This document shows, piece by piece, positions 1 to 8,231 of a stretch of DNA of 64,000 nt. Both the position numbers and the translations under genes were made by a program. The DNA comes from an uncultured Coriobacteriaceae bacterium (lineage in GTDB: Bacteria > Actinomycetota > Coriobacteriia > Coriobacteriales > Coriobacteriaceae). The notes under the pieces were generated by a model. The model was given only the letters and a program-made list of their open reading frames with translations. It was not told the DNA's origin and did no database searches. The stretch spans positions 1 to 64,000 of the forward strand of contig CALUIM010000005.1 of the NCBI GenBank assembly GCA_944320725.1. The letters run 5' to 3'. The first letter of the stretch is position 1. Each line of letters starts with the position of its first letter.

Positions 1-963
1 CTTCGCAATCGGGAAGCCCGTAGCCTTGGACGCCAGCGCCGAAGAGCGGCTCACGCGCGGGTTCATCTCGATGACGATGAGGCGGCCGTTGCGCGGGTTA
101 AGCGCGAACTGCACGTTGGAGCCGCCCGTTTCCACGCCGATCTTCTCAAGGATGGCGAGAGATGCCACGCGCATGCGCTGGTATTCGACGTCGGAAAGCG
201 TCTGTGCGGGGGCCACGGTGATGGAGTCGCCCGTGTGCACGCCCATAGGATCGAGGTTCTCGATGGAGCACACGATAATGCCGTTGCCAGCACGGTCGCG
301 CATGACCTCCATCTCGTACTCTTTCCAGCCCTCGATGGACTCCTCCACCAGCACCTCGCCCGCAGGGCTGAGCTCAAGACCCTGGCGCACGATCTCGCGC
401 AACTCAGTCTCGCTGTGCGCGATGCCGCCGCCCGCGCCGCCAAGCGTGAAGCTCGGACGCAGCACGCAGGGATAGCCAACACGCCCGGCGATTTCGAGCG
501 CGTCGTCAATGGAGTAGGCATAGCCACTCCGCGCTACCTCGAGCCCCAGATCGGCCATAGCCTCGTTGAAGAGCTTGCGATCTTCGCCGCGCTCGATAGC
601 AGCGAGGTCGCAGCCAATCATCTCGACCCCTTCGCGTTCGAGTACGCCCGCCTTGGCAAGCTCGACGGCAGCGTTGAGACCGGTCTGGCCGCCAAGTGTG
701 GGCAGCAGGGCATCAGGGTGTTCGCGCTTGATAACCTTCTCAATGAACTCCGGCGTCACGGGCTCCACATAGGTTCGGTCCGCCAGACCCGGGTCGGTCA
801 TGATGGTTGCCGGGTTCGAATTCACAAGAACGACCTCGTAGCCGTCTTCCTTGAGAACCTTGCACGCCTGCGCGCCCGAATAATCGAACTCGCACGCCTG
901 CCCAATGACGATGGGACCCGACCCGATCACGAGGATGCGCTTGATGTCAGTGCGTTTTGGCAT
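1..963 (-). CDS. carB: carbamoyl-phosphate synthase large subunit, N-terminal part (cut by window edge)
   Basis: The 321 visible codons run off the left edge, so the 3' two-thirds of the gene is missing. The protein starts [17 protein letters not shown] and shows the first ATP-grasp half: the PATIMTDP segment, the GGQTGLN glycine-rich loop, the FTLGGAGGG loop and the [19 protein letters not shown] motif of carboxyphosphate synthetase domains (I read the last as [13 protein letters not shown]). It assembles with CarA to make carbamoyl phosphate from glutamine, bicarbonate and ATP for pyrimidines and arginine. The start at 963 has a good ribosome site (AAAGGAGC, 969-976). It lies downstream of carA on the same strand, but 265 bp away, with an inverted-repeat element ending three bases upstream of the ribosome site. 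Confidence 0.97.
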   Translation of the reverse strand, partial: MPKRTDIKRILVIGSGPIVIGQACEFDYSGAQACKVLKEDGYEVVLVNSNPATIMTDPGLADRTYVEPVTPEFIEKVIKREHPDALLPTLGGQTGLNAAVELAKAGVLEREGVEMIGCDLAAIERGEDRKLFNEAMADLGLEVARSGYAYSIDDALEIAGRVGYPCVLRPSFTLGGAGGGIAHSETELREIVRQGLELSPAGEVLVEESIEGWKEYEMEVMRDRAGNGIIVCSIENLDPMGVHTGDSITVAPAQTLSDVEYQRMRVASLAILEKIGVETGGSNVQFALNPRNGRLIVIEMNPRVSRSSALASKATGFPIAK

Positions 964-978
964 GATTCGCTCCTTTAT

Positions 979-1152
979 TGGTCAGTTAGTTCAGATTCCG
1001 GAGCCCTTATGGCTACTTGAGGGGGTTATAGGGGGTATATTTGAGTCTTTTTGTCTTCCAAAGACCCCTTCTCGCCTCTTTTCGGGGCGTGTTTGAGCGC
1101 GGTGCCGCATAAAAATGCCCCTCATCGCTCCGGAATCTGAACTAACTGACCA
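979..1152. repeat. 174-bp element bounded by a perfect 26-bp inverted repeat (MITE-like or RNA hairpin)
   Basis: Bases 979-1004 and 1127-1152 are exact reverse complements over 26 bp, separated by 122 bp. The element lies between carA and carB, starting just upstream of the carB ribosome site. No open reading frame inside it looks like a protein, and I see no convincing target-site duplication at the ends. In a carA-carB transcript it would fold into a long stem beside the carB start. It could be a non-autonomous transposon remnant or a regulatory RNA structure. I did not see a second copy in this window. Confidence 0.75.
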
Positions 1153-1228
1153 TCTTGCTCGTACCTCTGTAGAAAACATGCCGCCGCGGTGCGTTGTTTC
1201 TGGAATACAGCGCTCCGCGGCGCCGTCA

Positions 1229-2686
1229 TTACGCCTCTTTTGCGAACGTCCAGCCCGCAAGGCGGTCTTTTGAGATGTCGATGTTGAGATAATCCGCGCC
1301 GCCATCCATAAGACGCGCGAACGCTGTGAACAAGTAGTGCGCATCGGTTGGGCCAGGCGAGGCCTCGGGGTGATATTGAACGGAGAAGCACGGCTGATCG
1401 AGCAGTTGAATGCCTTCAGCGGTGCCGTCGTTCAGGTTGACATGCGTGAGTCGAATGCGGCCAAAGCGCTCGTTGAGGACAACTGGCGCGATGCCGCGTT
1501 CTGCCCAGAAGCGCAAGTCGCCGGTTGCAGCGGTGCCATCCGGTCCGCAAGGATGCTCGGTGATGCCGCCCGAGAGCTCGGGGACCAACTCACCAAGACT
1601 CGGGAAGACCAACCCGAAGCCATGGTTTTGCGCCGTGATCTCCACACGGCGCGTAAGCAGATTCATCACCGGTTGATTGCCGCCGCGATGTCCAAACTTG
1701 AGCTTCTCCATGGTGGCACCGCAAGCAAGGCTGATCATCTGGTGTCCCAGGCAGATACCAAAGATAGGAACCTTACCAATAAGCTGCTGCACCTGGGTAT
1801 ACGTTGCTTCCACGGCATCCGGATCACCCGGGCCGTTCGAGAGAAAGACGCCGTCGGGCGCGCCGCCATTCGCACCCATCGCAAGCACCGCTTCGGCGGG
1901 CGTGTCCCATGGCACAAGCGTGAGCGAGCAGCCCGCGCGCACCAACCCCTCCAAGATCCCGCGCTTCACGCCGCAGTCGTACACAACCACCTGGTGCCGC
2001 GCAGGCACCGGTGCAGCCGCGGCAAAATCGTGCTCAACAGGCAGGTCGTCCGCTCCAAAGGCATACGGCTCGCGGCAGCTTACCGTTTCCGCGAGGTTCG
2101 TCCCCACCAGATCAGGCGCTGCGGCAAGCAGCTGCTGCAGCTTTTCGAGCTCAAAGACCTCCGTGGAGACGATACCCTTCTGCGCGCCATGGTCGCGCAG
2201 GTGCCGCACAAGCGCGCGGGTGTCGATGCCCTCGATGGCCACCACTCCGCACTGCTCCAGATACTCCGGCAGGCCCTGACGCGAGCGCCAGTTCGACGGC
2301 GTATGGCACATATCGTGCACTACCAACGCCCTCAGCGCCGGCCGCGGGCGCCCCTCGTGCTCAACGGGGTTGCCCGGCGCCATCTGCGTATCTGCAGGAT
2401 CGATGCCGTAGTTGCCAATTTGCGGGTAGGTCATCGTCACAATCTGGCCGGCATAGCTGGGATCGGTAAGCACTTCGAAGTAGCCCTCAAGCGACGTGTT
2501 GAAGCACACCTCACCGGTCACCGTGCCCTCGGCTCCGCACGAACGGCCATAAAAAACGCTCCCGTCCTCAAGTACGAGGAGAGCGGGAGCGCAAGCACGC
2601 TTCGTGGTATGGGAGAGCATTTGTCGCGCGAGCTCGGAGAGCATCACGCTGCGAGCGCTTCGGCTCGCTCGATAGTATTCCGCCAT
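1229..2686 (-). CDS. carA: carbamoyl-phosphate synthase small (glutaminase) subunit
   Basis: The 485-residue protein hydrolyses glutamine and passes ammonia to CarB. The N-terminal CPSase domain (about residues 34-190) includes TGEVCFNTSLEGY. The class I amidotransferase domain follows, with nucleophile Cys312 in FGICLGHQ and the His439/Glu441 pair in QYHPEASPG. It is about 100 residues longer than the usual 380: roughly 33 extra residues at the N terminus, and about 35 extra residues at 360-410 between AQNHGF and THVNLNDGT. The start at 2686 is supported by GGAAAGGAGC five bases upstream, so the N-terminal extension is probably real. A promoter and a PyrR-like hairpin precede it. Confidence 0.97.
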   Translation of the reverse strand: MAEYYRASRSARSVMLSELARQMLSHTTKRACAPALLVLEDGSVFYGRSCGAEGTVTGEVCFNTSLEGYFEVLTDPSYAGQIVTMTYPQIGNYGIDPADTQMAPGNPVEHEGRPRPALRALVVHDMCHTPSNWRSRQGLPEYLEQCGVVAIEGIDTRALVRHLRDHGAQKGIVSTEVFELEKLQQLLAAAPDLVGTNLAETVSCREPYAFGADDLPVEHDFAAAAPVPARHQVVVYDCGVKRGILEGLVRAGCSLTLVPWDTPAEAVLAMGANGGAPDGVFLSNGPGDPDAVEATYTQVQQLIGKVPIFGICLGHQMISLACGATMEKLKFGHRGGNQPVMNLLTRRVEITAQNHGFGLVFPSLGELVPELSGGITEHPCGPDGTAATGDLRFWAERGIAPVVLNERFGRIRLTHVNLNDGTAEGIQLLDQPCFSVQYHPEASPGPTDAHYLFTAFARLMDGGADYLNIDISKDRLAGWTFAKEA

Positions 2687-2698
2687 ACATGCTCCTTT

Positions 2699-2716
2699 CC
2701 GATTTCTCTGAATCGG
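2699..2716 (-). promoter_or_regulatory. candidate PyrR-binding hairpin overlapping the carA ribosome site
   Basis: Read on the minus strand, six bases pair perfectly (CCGATT with AATCGG) around the hexaloop CAGAGA. The known PyrR-binding loop has a stem capped by a CNGNGA hexaloop, which this matches. The last two stem bases are the first two of the purine-rich ribosome site GGAAAGGAG, so protein binding here would block translation of carA. PyrR-dependent translational repression of this geometry is known in mycobacteria. No pyrR gene lies in this window. Confidence 0.55.
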
Positions 2717-2740
2717 TTTAAAGGTTTACAGGCTGCGTGT

Positions 2741-2768
2741 ATTGTAGGCTTCAGCGCGCACGCAGCAA
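2741..2768 (-). promoter_or_regulatory. promoter of carA(B)
   Basis: On the minus strand, -35 TTGCTG (2763-2768) and -10 TACAAT (2741-2746) are 16 bp apart. Transcription would start near 2734 and give a leader of about 48 nt that contains the PyrR-like hairpin. The rest of the carA/pdxK spacer (2769-2995) shows no gene and no clear plus-strand promoter. Confidence 0.6.
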
Positions 2769-2995
2769 CCCACGATCTCGTTTTATTCATCCAGTTTGCG
2801 ATACGCGTTCAAACTATTCATTAGCAACCAAGTATGGGGGGTATGTTATGCATGCCTCACCACGCTCCGCCCCATATGTGCTAACTTCGTTTCAAATTGA
2901 TGCAATCGCCCATCGTACGCACAGAGCACAACGTCGCGGTACTAGACTTCTTGAAGCACGCTGGTCCATAAGTCCGCGGAAGAAAGAAGGAAATC

Positions 2996-3889
2996 ATGCC
3001 AAACGGAACCATCAGCGCCATGCCACCGCTCTACCAGCGAGCGGGGGCCTACATCCCGCGCGTCGCCACCGTGCACGACCTGTGCGGCTACGGCAAATGC
3101 TCGCTGGGCATCGCCATCCCCGTGCTCTCCGCCGCAGGTTGCGATGTCTGCCCCGTACCCACCGGGCTCTTCTCCAGCCACACGGCGTTCCCCGGCTGGT
3201 ACATGCACGACACCACCGAGATCCTTTCCGACTACCTCGCCGCATGGTCGAACATCGGCGTTGAGATCGATGCGGTGTACTCCGGCTTTTTGGGTGCGCC
3301 CGAGCAGGTCGACCGCATCCGCGACCTGTACACCATGTATCCCAAGGCGCTGCGCGTGGTCGACCCCGTCATGGCCGACCACGGCAAGGTCTATCCCACC
3401 TACACGCCCGAGCTCTGCGCCGCCATGGCCGAGCTCGCCGAAGGCGCCGATATCCTCACGCCCAACCTCACCGAGGCCGCCATCATCTTGGGCGAGCCCA
3501 TCGAAGACGCCTGGGCGGGCGAGAATATCTCGGACGACGAAGCGCATCGTTTGGCCGAGGGGCTGCTTGCCAAGGGCACCAAGACGGTCGTCCTCAAGGG
3601 CATCCAGCGCGGCGATGGTCTGATTCGCAACTTCGTGGCAACACAAAACGGCTCGTTCTTCGAGGTCAACAACGAACTGCTGCCGTACATGCTCCACGGC
3701 ACCGGCGACCTCTATTGCTCGTGTTTGCTCGCTGCCGTCATGGCGGGCCGCCCCACCGACGAAGCGGTGGCGTTCGCGGGCGACTTTGTCCACGACGCGA
3801 TGATCGTCTCCTCGCAGCAGCCGCAGTTCCAAGACCGCGGCGTGAGCTTCGAGCCGCTCCTGGGCAAGGTAACAGCGCTGCTCGCGTAG
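2996..3889 (+). CDS. pyridoxamine/pyridoxal kinase-like protein (PdxY/PdxK family)
   Basis: A 297-residue ribokinase-superfamily protein that phosphorylates B6 vitamers with ATP in pyridoxal-phosphate salvage. It opens with the family's VATVHDLCGYGKCSLG stretch, carries VDPVMADHGK in the middle (the PdxY/PdxK VDPVMGD region), and has the GTGD anion-hole/catalytic-Asp motif at about residue 237. The family is usually 280-300 residues, so it is full length. The start at 2996 has AGAAAGAAGGA upstream. It is divergent from carA and convergent with the next gene, with a shared terminator between. Substrate choice among pyridoxal, pyridoxine and pyridoxamine cannot be read from the sequence. Confidence 0.88.
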   Translation: MPNGTISAMPPLYQRAGAYIPRVATVHDLCGYGKCSLGIAIPVLSAAGCDVCPVPTGLFSSHTAFPGWYMHDTTEILSDYLAAWSNIGVEIDAVYSGFLGAPEQVDRIRDLYTMYPKALRVVDPVMADHGKVYPTYTPELCAAMAELAEGADILTPNLTEAAIILGEPIEDAWAGENISDDEAHRLAEGLLAKGTKTVVLKGIQRGDGLIRNFVATQNGSFFEVNNELLPYMLHGTGDLYCSCLLAAVMAGRPTDEAVAFAGDFVHDAMIVSSQQPQFQDRGVSFEPLLGKVTALLA

Positions 3890-3938
3890 CGCCGTATGCG
3901 CATGCCGAGATACCCGGTCGCTCATCTCACGTAGGGAC

Positions 3939-3978
3939 AAGCGCCGCGTGTTCGCCAGCTGGCGGGTGCGCGGCGCTT
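3939..3978. terminator. bidirectional intrinsic terminator
   Basis: AAGCGCCGCG (3939-3948) pairs with CGCGGCGCTT (3969-3978), with further pairing of GCCAGC/GCTGGC inside, and is followed by a T-rich tract (TCTTTGTGTTT). It sits between the convergent kinase gene and the gene ending at 3998. Confidence 0.75.
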
Positions 3979-3997
3979 CTTTGTGTTTGGTGAATTC

Positions 3998-4972
3998 CTA
4001 TTCGATTCCGGCCTCGGCCATGGCGTCTGCCGGTGCCTTCTCCGCAGCGCCACCGGTATAGGTCTCCGAGCCCTTGAGCCCCTGCTCGAGCGTGCTCTCG
4101 AACTGCTGGTCCTCAAGGTCATCCTGCGAGATTGCAGGATCCTCCTCGATCAGCGACGACACCGAGTTCACCTGCTCCTGGATGCGCGCGGCGATATCCT
4201 CGTCGATACCCACGATGCGCAGCTCCCAGTCGATGTTGGCCGAGGTCTCAGACTTGTTCTTCGTCCATATGAATGTGAACACCGAGCGCTCGTTGCCGGT
4301 GGCGGGCAGCATGCCCAGCAGCCGGTCGCGCTGGATGTTGCCTTCGTCGTCCACAATGGCGCTCACGTTGTACACCACTTGATCGATGTTGTCGTTGAGC
4401 AGCGCGTTCGTAGCGAGCGCCGTTGCCTGCAGCTGGCTGTTCGAAAAGAGCTCGAGCTCGTTGGCGGCATCGGTTTCCACCACGCTCACCTCGACGACGC
4501 CCGTACGCTCGTCGGCGCGCTCGACCGTGAACTCGCTGGGGAACTGCGTAAAGCCGTTGCCCCACTCAAGGCCGCCGCGCAAGGCGTTGGTCACCGTCTC
4601 CTGCGTTACCGTTTCCGAGAGATTCGAGGTGTTGAGACGACGGCTCACGCCGTAGCCAATTTGTAGCCCCACAATCAGCACGAGCGTCACAATGATGAAG
4701 CCAATCGCGGCGCGGGAAATGGTGGTGTCGACCTTGGAACCCGAAGGGTCGTCGCCCGAGAGCGGGTCGATGGCCTCGCGCGTCTTTGAACGGCCGCTCG
4801 CCTTCGCCAGCTTGCCAAGCGACTCGCTGTCGCCCGCCTCCTGTGCGGCGACCCTGAACTTGAGGCGTTTCTCGCGGTTGCTCACGCGGCTGGGATCGAG
4901 CACGCCCGATTCATCGAGCTCCGAAAAGAGCTCGGTCACCTCATCTGGTGTGAGCGGTTGCTTCTTCGCCAT
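3998..4972 (-). CDS. single-pass membrane protein of unknown function
   Basis: I do not recognise this 324-residue protein. The first 85 residues are charged and cytoplasmic in character (MAKKQPLTPDEVTELFSELD...). One hydrophobic segment follows at about residues 88-108 (AAIGFIIVTLVLIVGLQIGY). About 215 residues then form a putative extracytoplasmic domain, ending in an acidic, Ala-rich tail. There is no signal cleavage site and no cell-wall sorting motif. A ribosome site (AAGGA) precedes the start. The codon usage and clean single start look real. The ABC exporter gene lies upstream on the same strand, 171 bp away, so co-transcription is possible. A role cannot be assigned. Confidence 0.75.
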   Translation of the reverse strand: MAKKQPLTPDEVTELFSELDESGVLDPSRVSNREKRLKFRVAAQEAGDSESLGKLAKASGRSKTREAIDPLSGDDPSGSKVDTTISRAAIGFIIVTLVLIVGLQIGYGVSRRLNTSNLSETVTQETVTNALRGGLEWGNGFTQFPSEFTVERADERTGVVEVSVVETDAANELELFSNSQLQATALATNALLNDNIDQVVYNVSAIVDDEGNIQRDRLLGMLPATGNERSVFTFIWTKNKSETSANIDWELRIVGIDEDIAARIQEQVNSVSSLIEEDPAISQDDLEDQQFESTLEQGLKGSETYTGGAAEKAPADAMAEAGIE

Positions 4973-5143
4973 GCCCTATCCTTGGTCGCCCGCTGTTCGC
5001 GCGGTCCTACATCTCGCTCGCCATTATACGAAAGCCCTGCGCACGCAGGTAGCCGGAGCGCGAAATCCCATGCAAGCTGCAGAGCGGCGGTGCAGGGCGG
5101 CTGAGCGAGCCGTCGCCGCGCTGCCGCCCCGTTCACCGGCGCC

Positions 5144-6937
5144 TTACAGCTCGTGCGCCCGCGCGCCCTCGAACTGCATGCGGTAATAGCGCGCGTAGGT
5201 ACCGCCGCGCTCCAGCAGCTCCTCATGCGTGCCGCGCTCCACCACGCGACCGTTTTCCACCGTGGCAATCTCGTCGGCGCCCTTGATGGTCGAGAGTCGA
5301 TGCGCGATGATGATCGTCGTGCGGTCCTGCGCCAAGCGCTCGAGCGACTCCTGCACGGCCTCCTCGCTCTCGTTGTCGAGTGCCGAGGTTGCCTCGTCGA
5401 GAATGAGAATCTTGGGATCCTTCAGGAACACGCGGGCGATGGCAATGCGCTGCTTCTGGCCGCCGGAAAGCCGGCTGCCGCGCTCGCCCACCACGGTGTC
5501 GTAACCATCAGGCAGGCCCGCGATGAACTCATGGATGTTCGCGCGGCGCGCCGCCTCCTCGATCTGCTCGTCGGTGGCGCCGGGCAGGCCGTACTCAATG
5601 TTCTCGCGGATCGTACCATCGAAGAGATACACATCCTGCTGTACCAAGCCAATTGCACGGCGCAAGCTGTCCTGCGTAACCGAGCGCACATCTTGTCCGT
5701 CGATGAGAATCGCGCCCGCATCAACATCGTAGAAACGCGGCAGCAGCGAGCACGTGGTGGACTTGCCGCCGCCGGAGGGTCCCACCAGCGCCAAGGTCTC
5801 GCCGGCGCGAATCGCAAGGTTCAGATGGTTGATCACCGGCCGTACGCGCCCGTCCTCGGCGAGCTCCTGCGCATCATAGCTAAAGCACACATCGCGGTAC
5901 TCGATGGCACCGTGGGTCACCTCGAGCGGCCGCGCGTCGGGCGCATCCTGGATGTCGGGCTCCGAGAGCAGCACCTCGTCCATGCGCTTGAAGCCGGCGA
6001 TGGCCTTCTGCACGGTCTCGGTGGAGTTCACGAGCGTCTCCACCGGCGTGGTAAAGAGGCTGATGTAGAGCGCGAACGTTGCCATATCGACCGCGGTCAT
6101 CTGGCCTGCCGCCACGAGCGCACCGCCCAGCACCACGATGATGGTGTAGAGCACGCCGGTCATGGCAGCGCTCGTTGCCTGATAGGAACCCATCGCGTGA
6201 TACTGGTTCACCTTGGAATCAAGATAGCGATCGTTCGAGCGGCGGAACTTCTCGCGCTCGGTACCCTCGTTGGCAAACGACTTGACCACGCGAATGCCAG
6301 ACAGCGAATCCTGCAGCTGGGAGTTCACACCCGAAATCTTGCGACGGTTATCGGCAAAGACCTCGCGCATCTTGAGGTTCTGGCGCACCATGATGCCCAC
6401 GAAGACCACGGTCACCGCAAACATCACACCGGCGAGCACCGGAGAGATGGTGAAGAGAATCACAAACGCACCGAGAATCTCGACACCGCAGATGATAATC
6501 CACTCCGGCACGTGATGTGCCGCCTCGCAGATGTCGAAGAGGTCGTTCACCACGCGGCTCATCATGTCGCCCGAGCTCACGCGGTCGAAGTAGGCAAAGC
6601 TGAACCGCTCGTACTGGTCGAACAGGTCCTGGCGCATGCGCGATTCCATGCGCGCGCCCATAATATGGCCCTGCGCCGAAACAAAGTATCGGCACGCGCA
6701 GCGCACCAGATACATAGCAACCAAGCCCGCTGCGATCATGCCGAGCGACGCCATGATGGCCGAGGCGCCCTGCGTAAACAGCCCGCCGGTAAGCGCGCGC
6801 AAGATGCTGGGGAACGCCAGGTCGATACCGGCGATTACGAGCGCACAGGCGGTGTCGGCAATGAACAGCCCCCGCTCGGGGCCGTAGTAGGAAAGAAAGC
6901 GGCGAAACATGGTACGCGGACGAGTGGTGATGCTCAC
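5144..6937 (-). CDS. ABC exporter, fused transmembrane and ATPase domains
   Basis: A 597-residue half-transporter of the MsbA/LmrA type, which works as a homo- or heterodimer to export lipids, drugs or peptides. Residues 1-320 hold six membrane segments (ABC_membrane domain). The nucleotide-binding domain follows, with Walker A GPSGGGKST, Q-loop VQQDVYLFDG, signature LSGGQKQR, Walker B ILILDEATSALD and H-loop IIIAHRLSTI, so all catalytic residues are present. The start used here is GTG at 6937 with no strong ribosome site. An internal ATG at 6910 (MFRRFLSYYG) is an alternative. Only one such half-transporter is in the window, so a homodimer is likely. The substrate is unknown. Confidence 0.92.
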   Translation of the reverse strand: MSITTRPRTMFRRFLSYYGPERGLFIADTACALVIAGIDLAFPSILRALTGGLFTQGASAIMASLGMIAAGLVAMYLVRCACRYFVSAQGHIMGARMESRMRQDLFDQYERFSFAYFDRVSSGDMMSRVVNDLFDICEAAHHVPEWIIICGVEILGAFVILFTISPVLAGVMFAVTVVFVGIMVRQNLKMREVFADNRRKISGVNSQLQDSLSGIRVVKSFANEGTEREKFRRSNDRYLDSKVNQYHAMGSYQATSAAMTGVLYTIIVVLGGALVAAGQMTAVDMATFALYISLFTTPVETLVNSTETVQKAIAGFKRMDEVLLSEPDIQDAPDARPLEVTHGAIEYRDVCFSYDAQELAEDGRVRPVINHLNLAIRAGETLALVGPSGGGKSTTCSLLPRFYDVDAGAILIDGQDVRSVTQDSLRRAIGLVQQDVYLFDGTIRENIEYGLPGATDEQIEEAARRANIHEFIAGLPDGYDTVVGERGSRLSGGQKQRIAIARVFLKDPKILILDEATSALDNESEEAVQESLERLAQDRTTIIIAHRLSTIKGADEIATVENGRVVERGTHEELLERGGTYARYYRMQFEGARAHEL

Positions 6938-7051
6938 GAAAACTCACTTACGGTCGATATGCTGGTAGATTTCCGGCTCACCAGTATACGCCCGAGAACA
7001 GCCCGCGCGGCGTCTCATTTCGTTGTCATATCACCCACGTTGAACGCGAAG

Positions 7052-7735
7052 CTACTCTTCCACCGTCTCGAGGGCAAGGCGATGCGCCATCACGTCGCAG
7101 GCAAGCGCGCCCACCACGGTCTTGGCATCCTCGATCTTGCCGTCGAGCACCGCGTCCACAAGTTCGTTCACCGGCACCAAATCGACGTTCAAAAACTCGT
7201 CCTCATCGGGGTTGGCACCCTCGAAGGAAAGCTGCGTAGCCAAGTAGATGTGAATGACCTCATCCGAGAAACCGCAGCTTGTCGCGATTGTGGTGAGATA
7301 GGCAATACGTCCGGCCACAAAGCCCGTCTCCTCCTTGAGCTCGCGCTTGGCGCACTCGAGCGGGTCCTCGCCGGGATCTAGCTTACCAGCAGGAATCTCC
7401 ACCGTCACGCGGTCGAGCGAGGTGCGATACTGGCGCACCAGGGCGATCTTGCCATTCTCCGTAAGGGCAACAACTGCCGCCGCGCCGCAATGGCGCACCA
7501 CATCGCGCACCGAGGTGTGGCCGTTGGGCAGGCGCACGTCCATGCGCTCCACATTGAAGATCTTGCCCTGCCAGGCGATATCGCTGCTGAGAATCTCCTC
7601 ATGCAGCTCCGCATCGTGCTCGGCTTCGTCGCCCAGCACGAGCGACACCTCCCCGTCGAGTTCCGAGGCGCCTTGCCCCTCGTTGAACTCGACATCCTCA
7701 TCTACCGTGCGCTGCGTGGTTTCCTCGTCTGCCAT
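7052..7735 (-). CDS. NUDIX hydrolase, ADP-ribose pyrophosphatase-like
   Basis: The 227-residue protein has a complete Nudix box: G-x5-E-x7-REL-KEETGF, in the stretch GKLDPGEDPLECAKRELKEE. The framing residues ALVRQYRTS before it, and LEIPAGKL-type VEIPAGKLDPGED at its start, match ADP-ribose pyrophosphatases, which split ADP-ribose to AMP and ribose 5-phosphate. About 50 acidic residues precede the catalytic domain and are likely disordered; this is longer than the usual 180-200 residue family member. The start at 7735 follows GGGGGAGAG. It is upstream of the ABC exporter on the same strand, about 114 bp away. Confidence 0.9.
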   Translation of the reverse strand: MADEETTQRTVDEDVEFNEGQGASELDGEVSLVLGDEAEHDAELHEEILSSDIAWQGKIFNVERMDVRLPNGHTSVRDVVRHCGAAAVVALTENGKIALVRQYRTSLDRVTVEIPAGKLDPGEDPLECAKRELKEETGFVAGRIAYLTTIATSCGFSDEVIHIYLATQLSFEGANPDEDEFLNVDLVPVNELVDAVLDGKIEDAKTVVGALACDVMAHRLALETVEE

Positions 7736-7816
7736 AGCTCTCCCCCGTTCCCGTACATGCGTGCCGTTGAAGCATAGCTACGCGTATCTTACCCGTTCGC
7801 CCCCTGTTACGCACAA

Positions 7817-7848
7817 AGAAGCGCCGCTGGATTTCCAACGGCGCTTCT
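7817..7848 (-). terminator. intrinsic terminator of the adhesin/winged-helix operon
   Basis: AGAAGCGCCG (7817-7826) and CGGCGCTTCT (7839-7848) form a ten-base stem. On the minus strand it is followed by TTCTTTGTG. It lies 29 bp after the winged-helix gene stop. Confidence 0.75.
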
Positions 7849-7876
7849 ATTGCTGCGTACGATGTACCCTCAGGCG

Positions 7877-8230
7877 CTACGCGCGGACTCCCGCACGGTA
7901 CCCGGCGTTCTTATTCTTCCGGAAACCGCCAGCGAGCGCGATACCGTCCACCGTGGCCTGGTACTCGTTGCCCAGCTGGGCACCTGTCTCGCCAAACTTG
8001 GGCGTAGAGACCACGTAGCCGTCGCGGCGCAGACGCGTGAGCGCACGGTCGAGCGAGCGCTCGCAGCAGCCCAAACGCTGGGCAAGGTCTCCTTTGCGGA
8101 ACGTAACGGCTCCGCGCAGCTCGGTCTCGCGAACGATGAGCTCGAGCACGCGCTCGTGGATGAACGCATGGCGACCGTTAATGCGGGTGCTCACGCCCTT
8201 GAGGGAAGACCCAGTACCCTTGCTTGGCAT
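7877..8230 (-). CDS. small winged-helix DNA-binding protein coupled to the adhesin gene
   Basis: A 117-residue basic protein. Residues 22-85 read as a winged helix-turn-helix: FIHERVLELIVRE, then KGDLAQRLGCCERSLDRAL as the likely recognition region, then LRRDGYVVSTPKFGETG as the wing. The ATG at 8230 lies one base after the adhesin TAA and uses the GGTGAG at the adhesin's end as ribosome site, so the two genes are almost certainly translated from one mRNA. A GTG at 8242 is a possible alternative start. I do not recognise the exact family. Because it is the distal gene of the adhesin operon, a role in regulating surface protein expression is plausible but not shown. Confidence 0.75.
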   Translation of the reverse strand: MPSKGTGSSLKGVSTRINGRHAFIHERVLELIVRETELRGAVTFRKGDLAQRLGCCERSLDRALTRLRRDGYVVSTPKFGETGAQLGNEYQATVDGIALAGGFRKNKNAGYRAGVRA

Positions 8231-8231
8231 G

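Noticed and set aside
2820-2960. Promoter for the pyridoxamine kinase gene
   Set aside because: Several AT-rich hexamers exist but none pair at a good spacing, so no call was made.
4973-5143. Possible small gene between the membrane-protein gene and the ABC exporter
   Set aside because: No ribosome site with a plausible frame; the spacer shows nothing convincing.
5153-7381. Long plus-strand open frame (over 700 codons) opposite the ABC exporter and the NUDIX gene
   Set aside because: Antisense shadow of two real minus-strand genes with complete motifs; its translation is His/Arg/Leu-rich without domain motifs.
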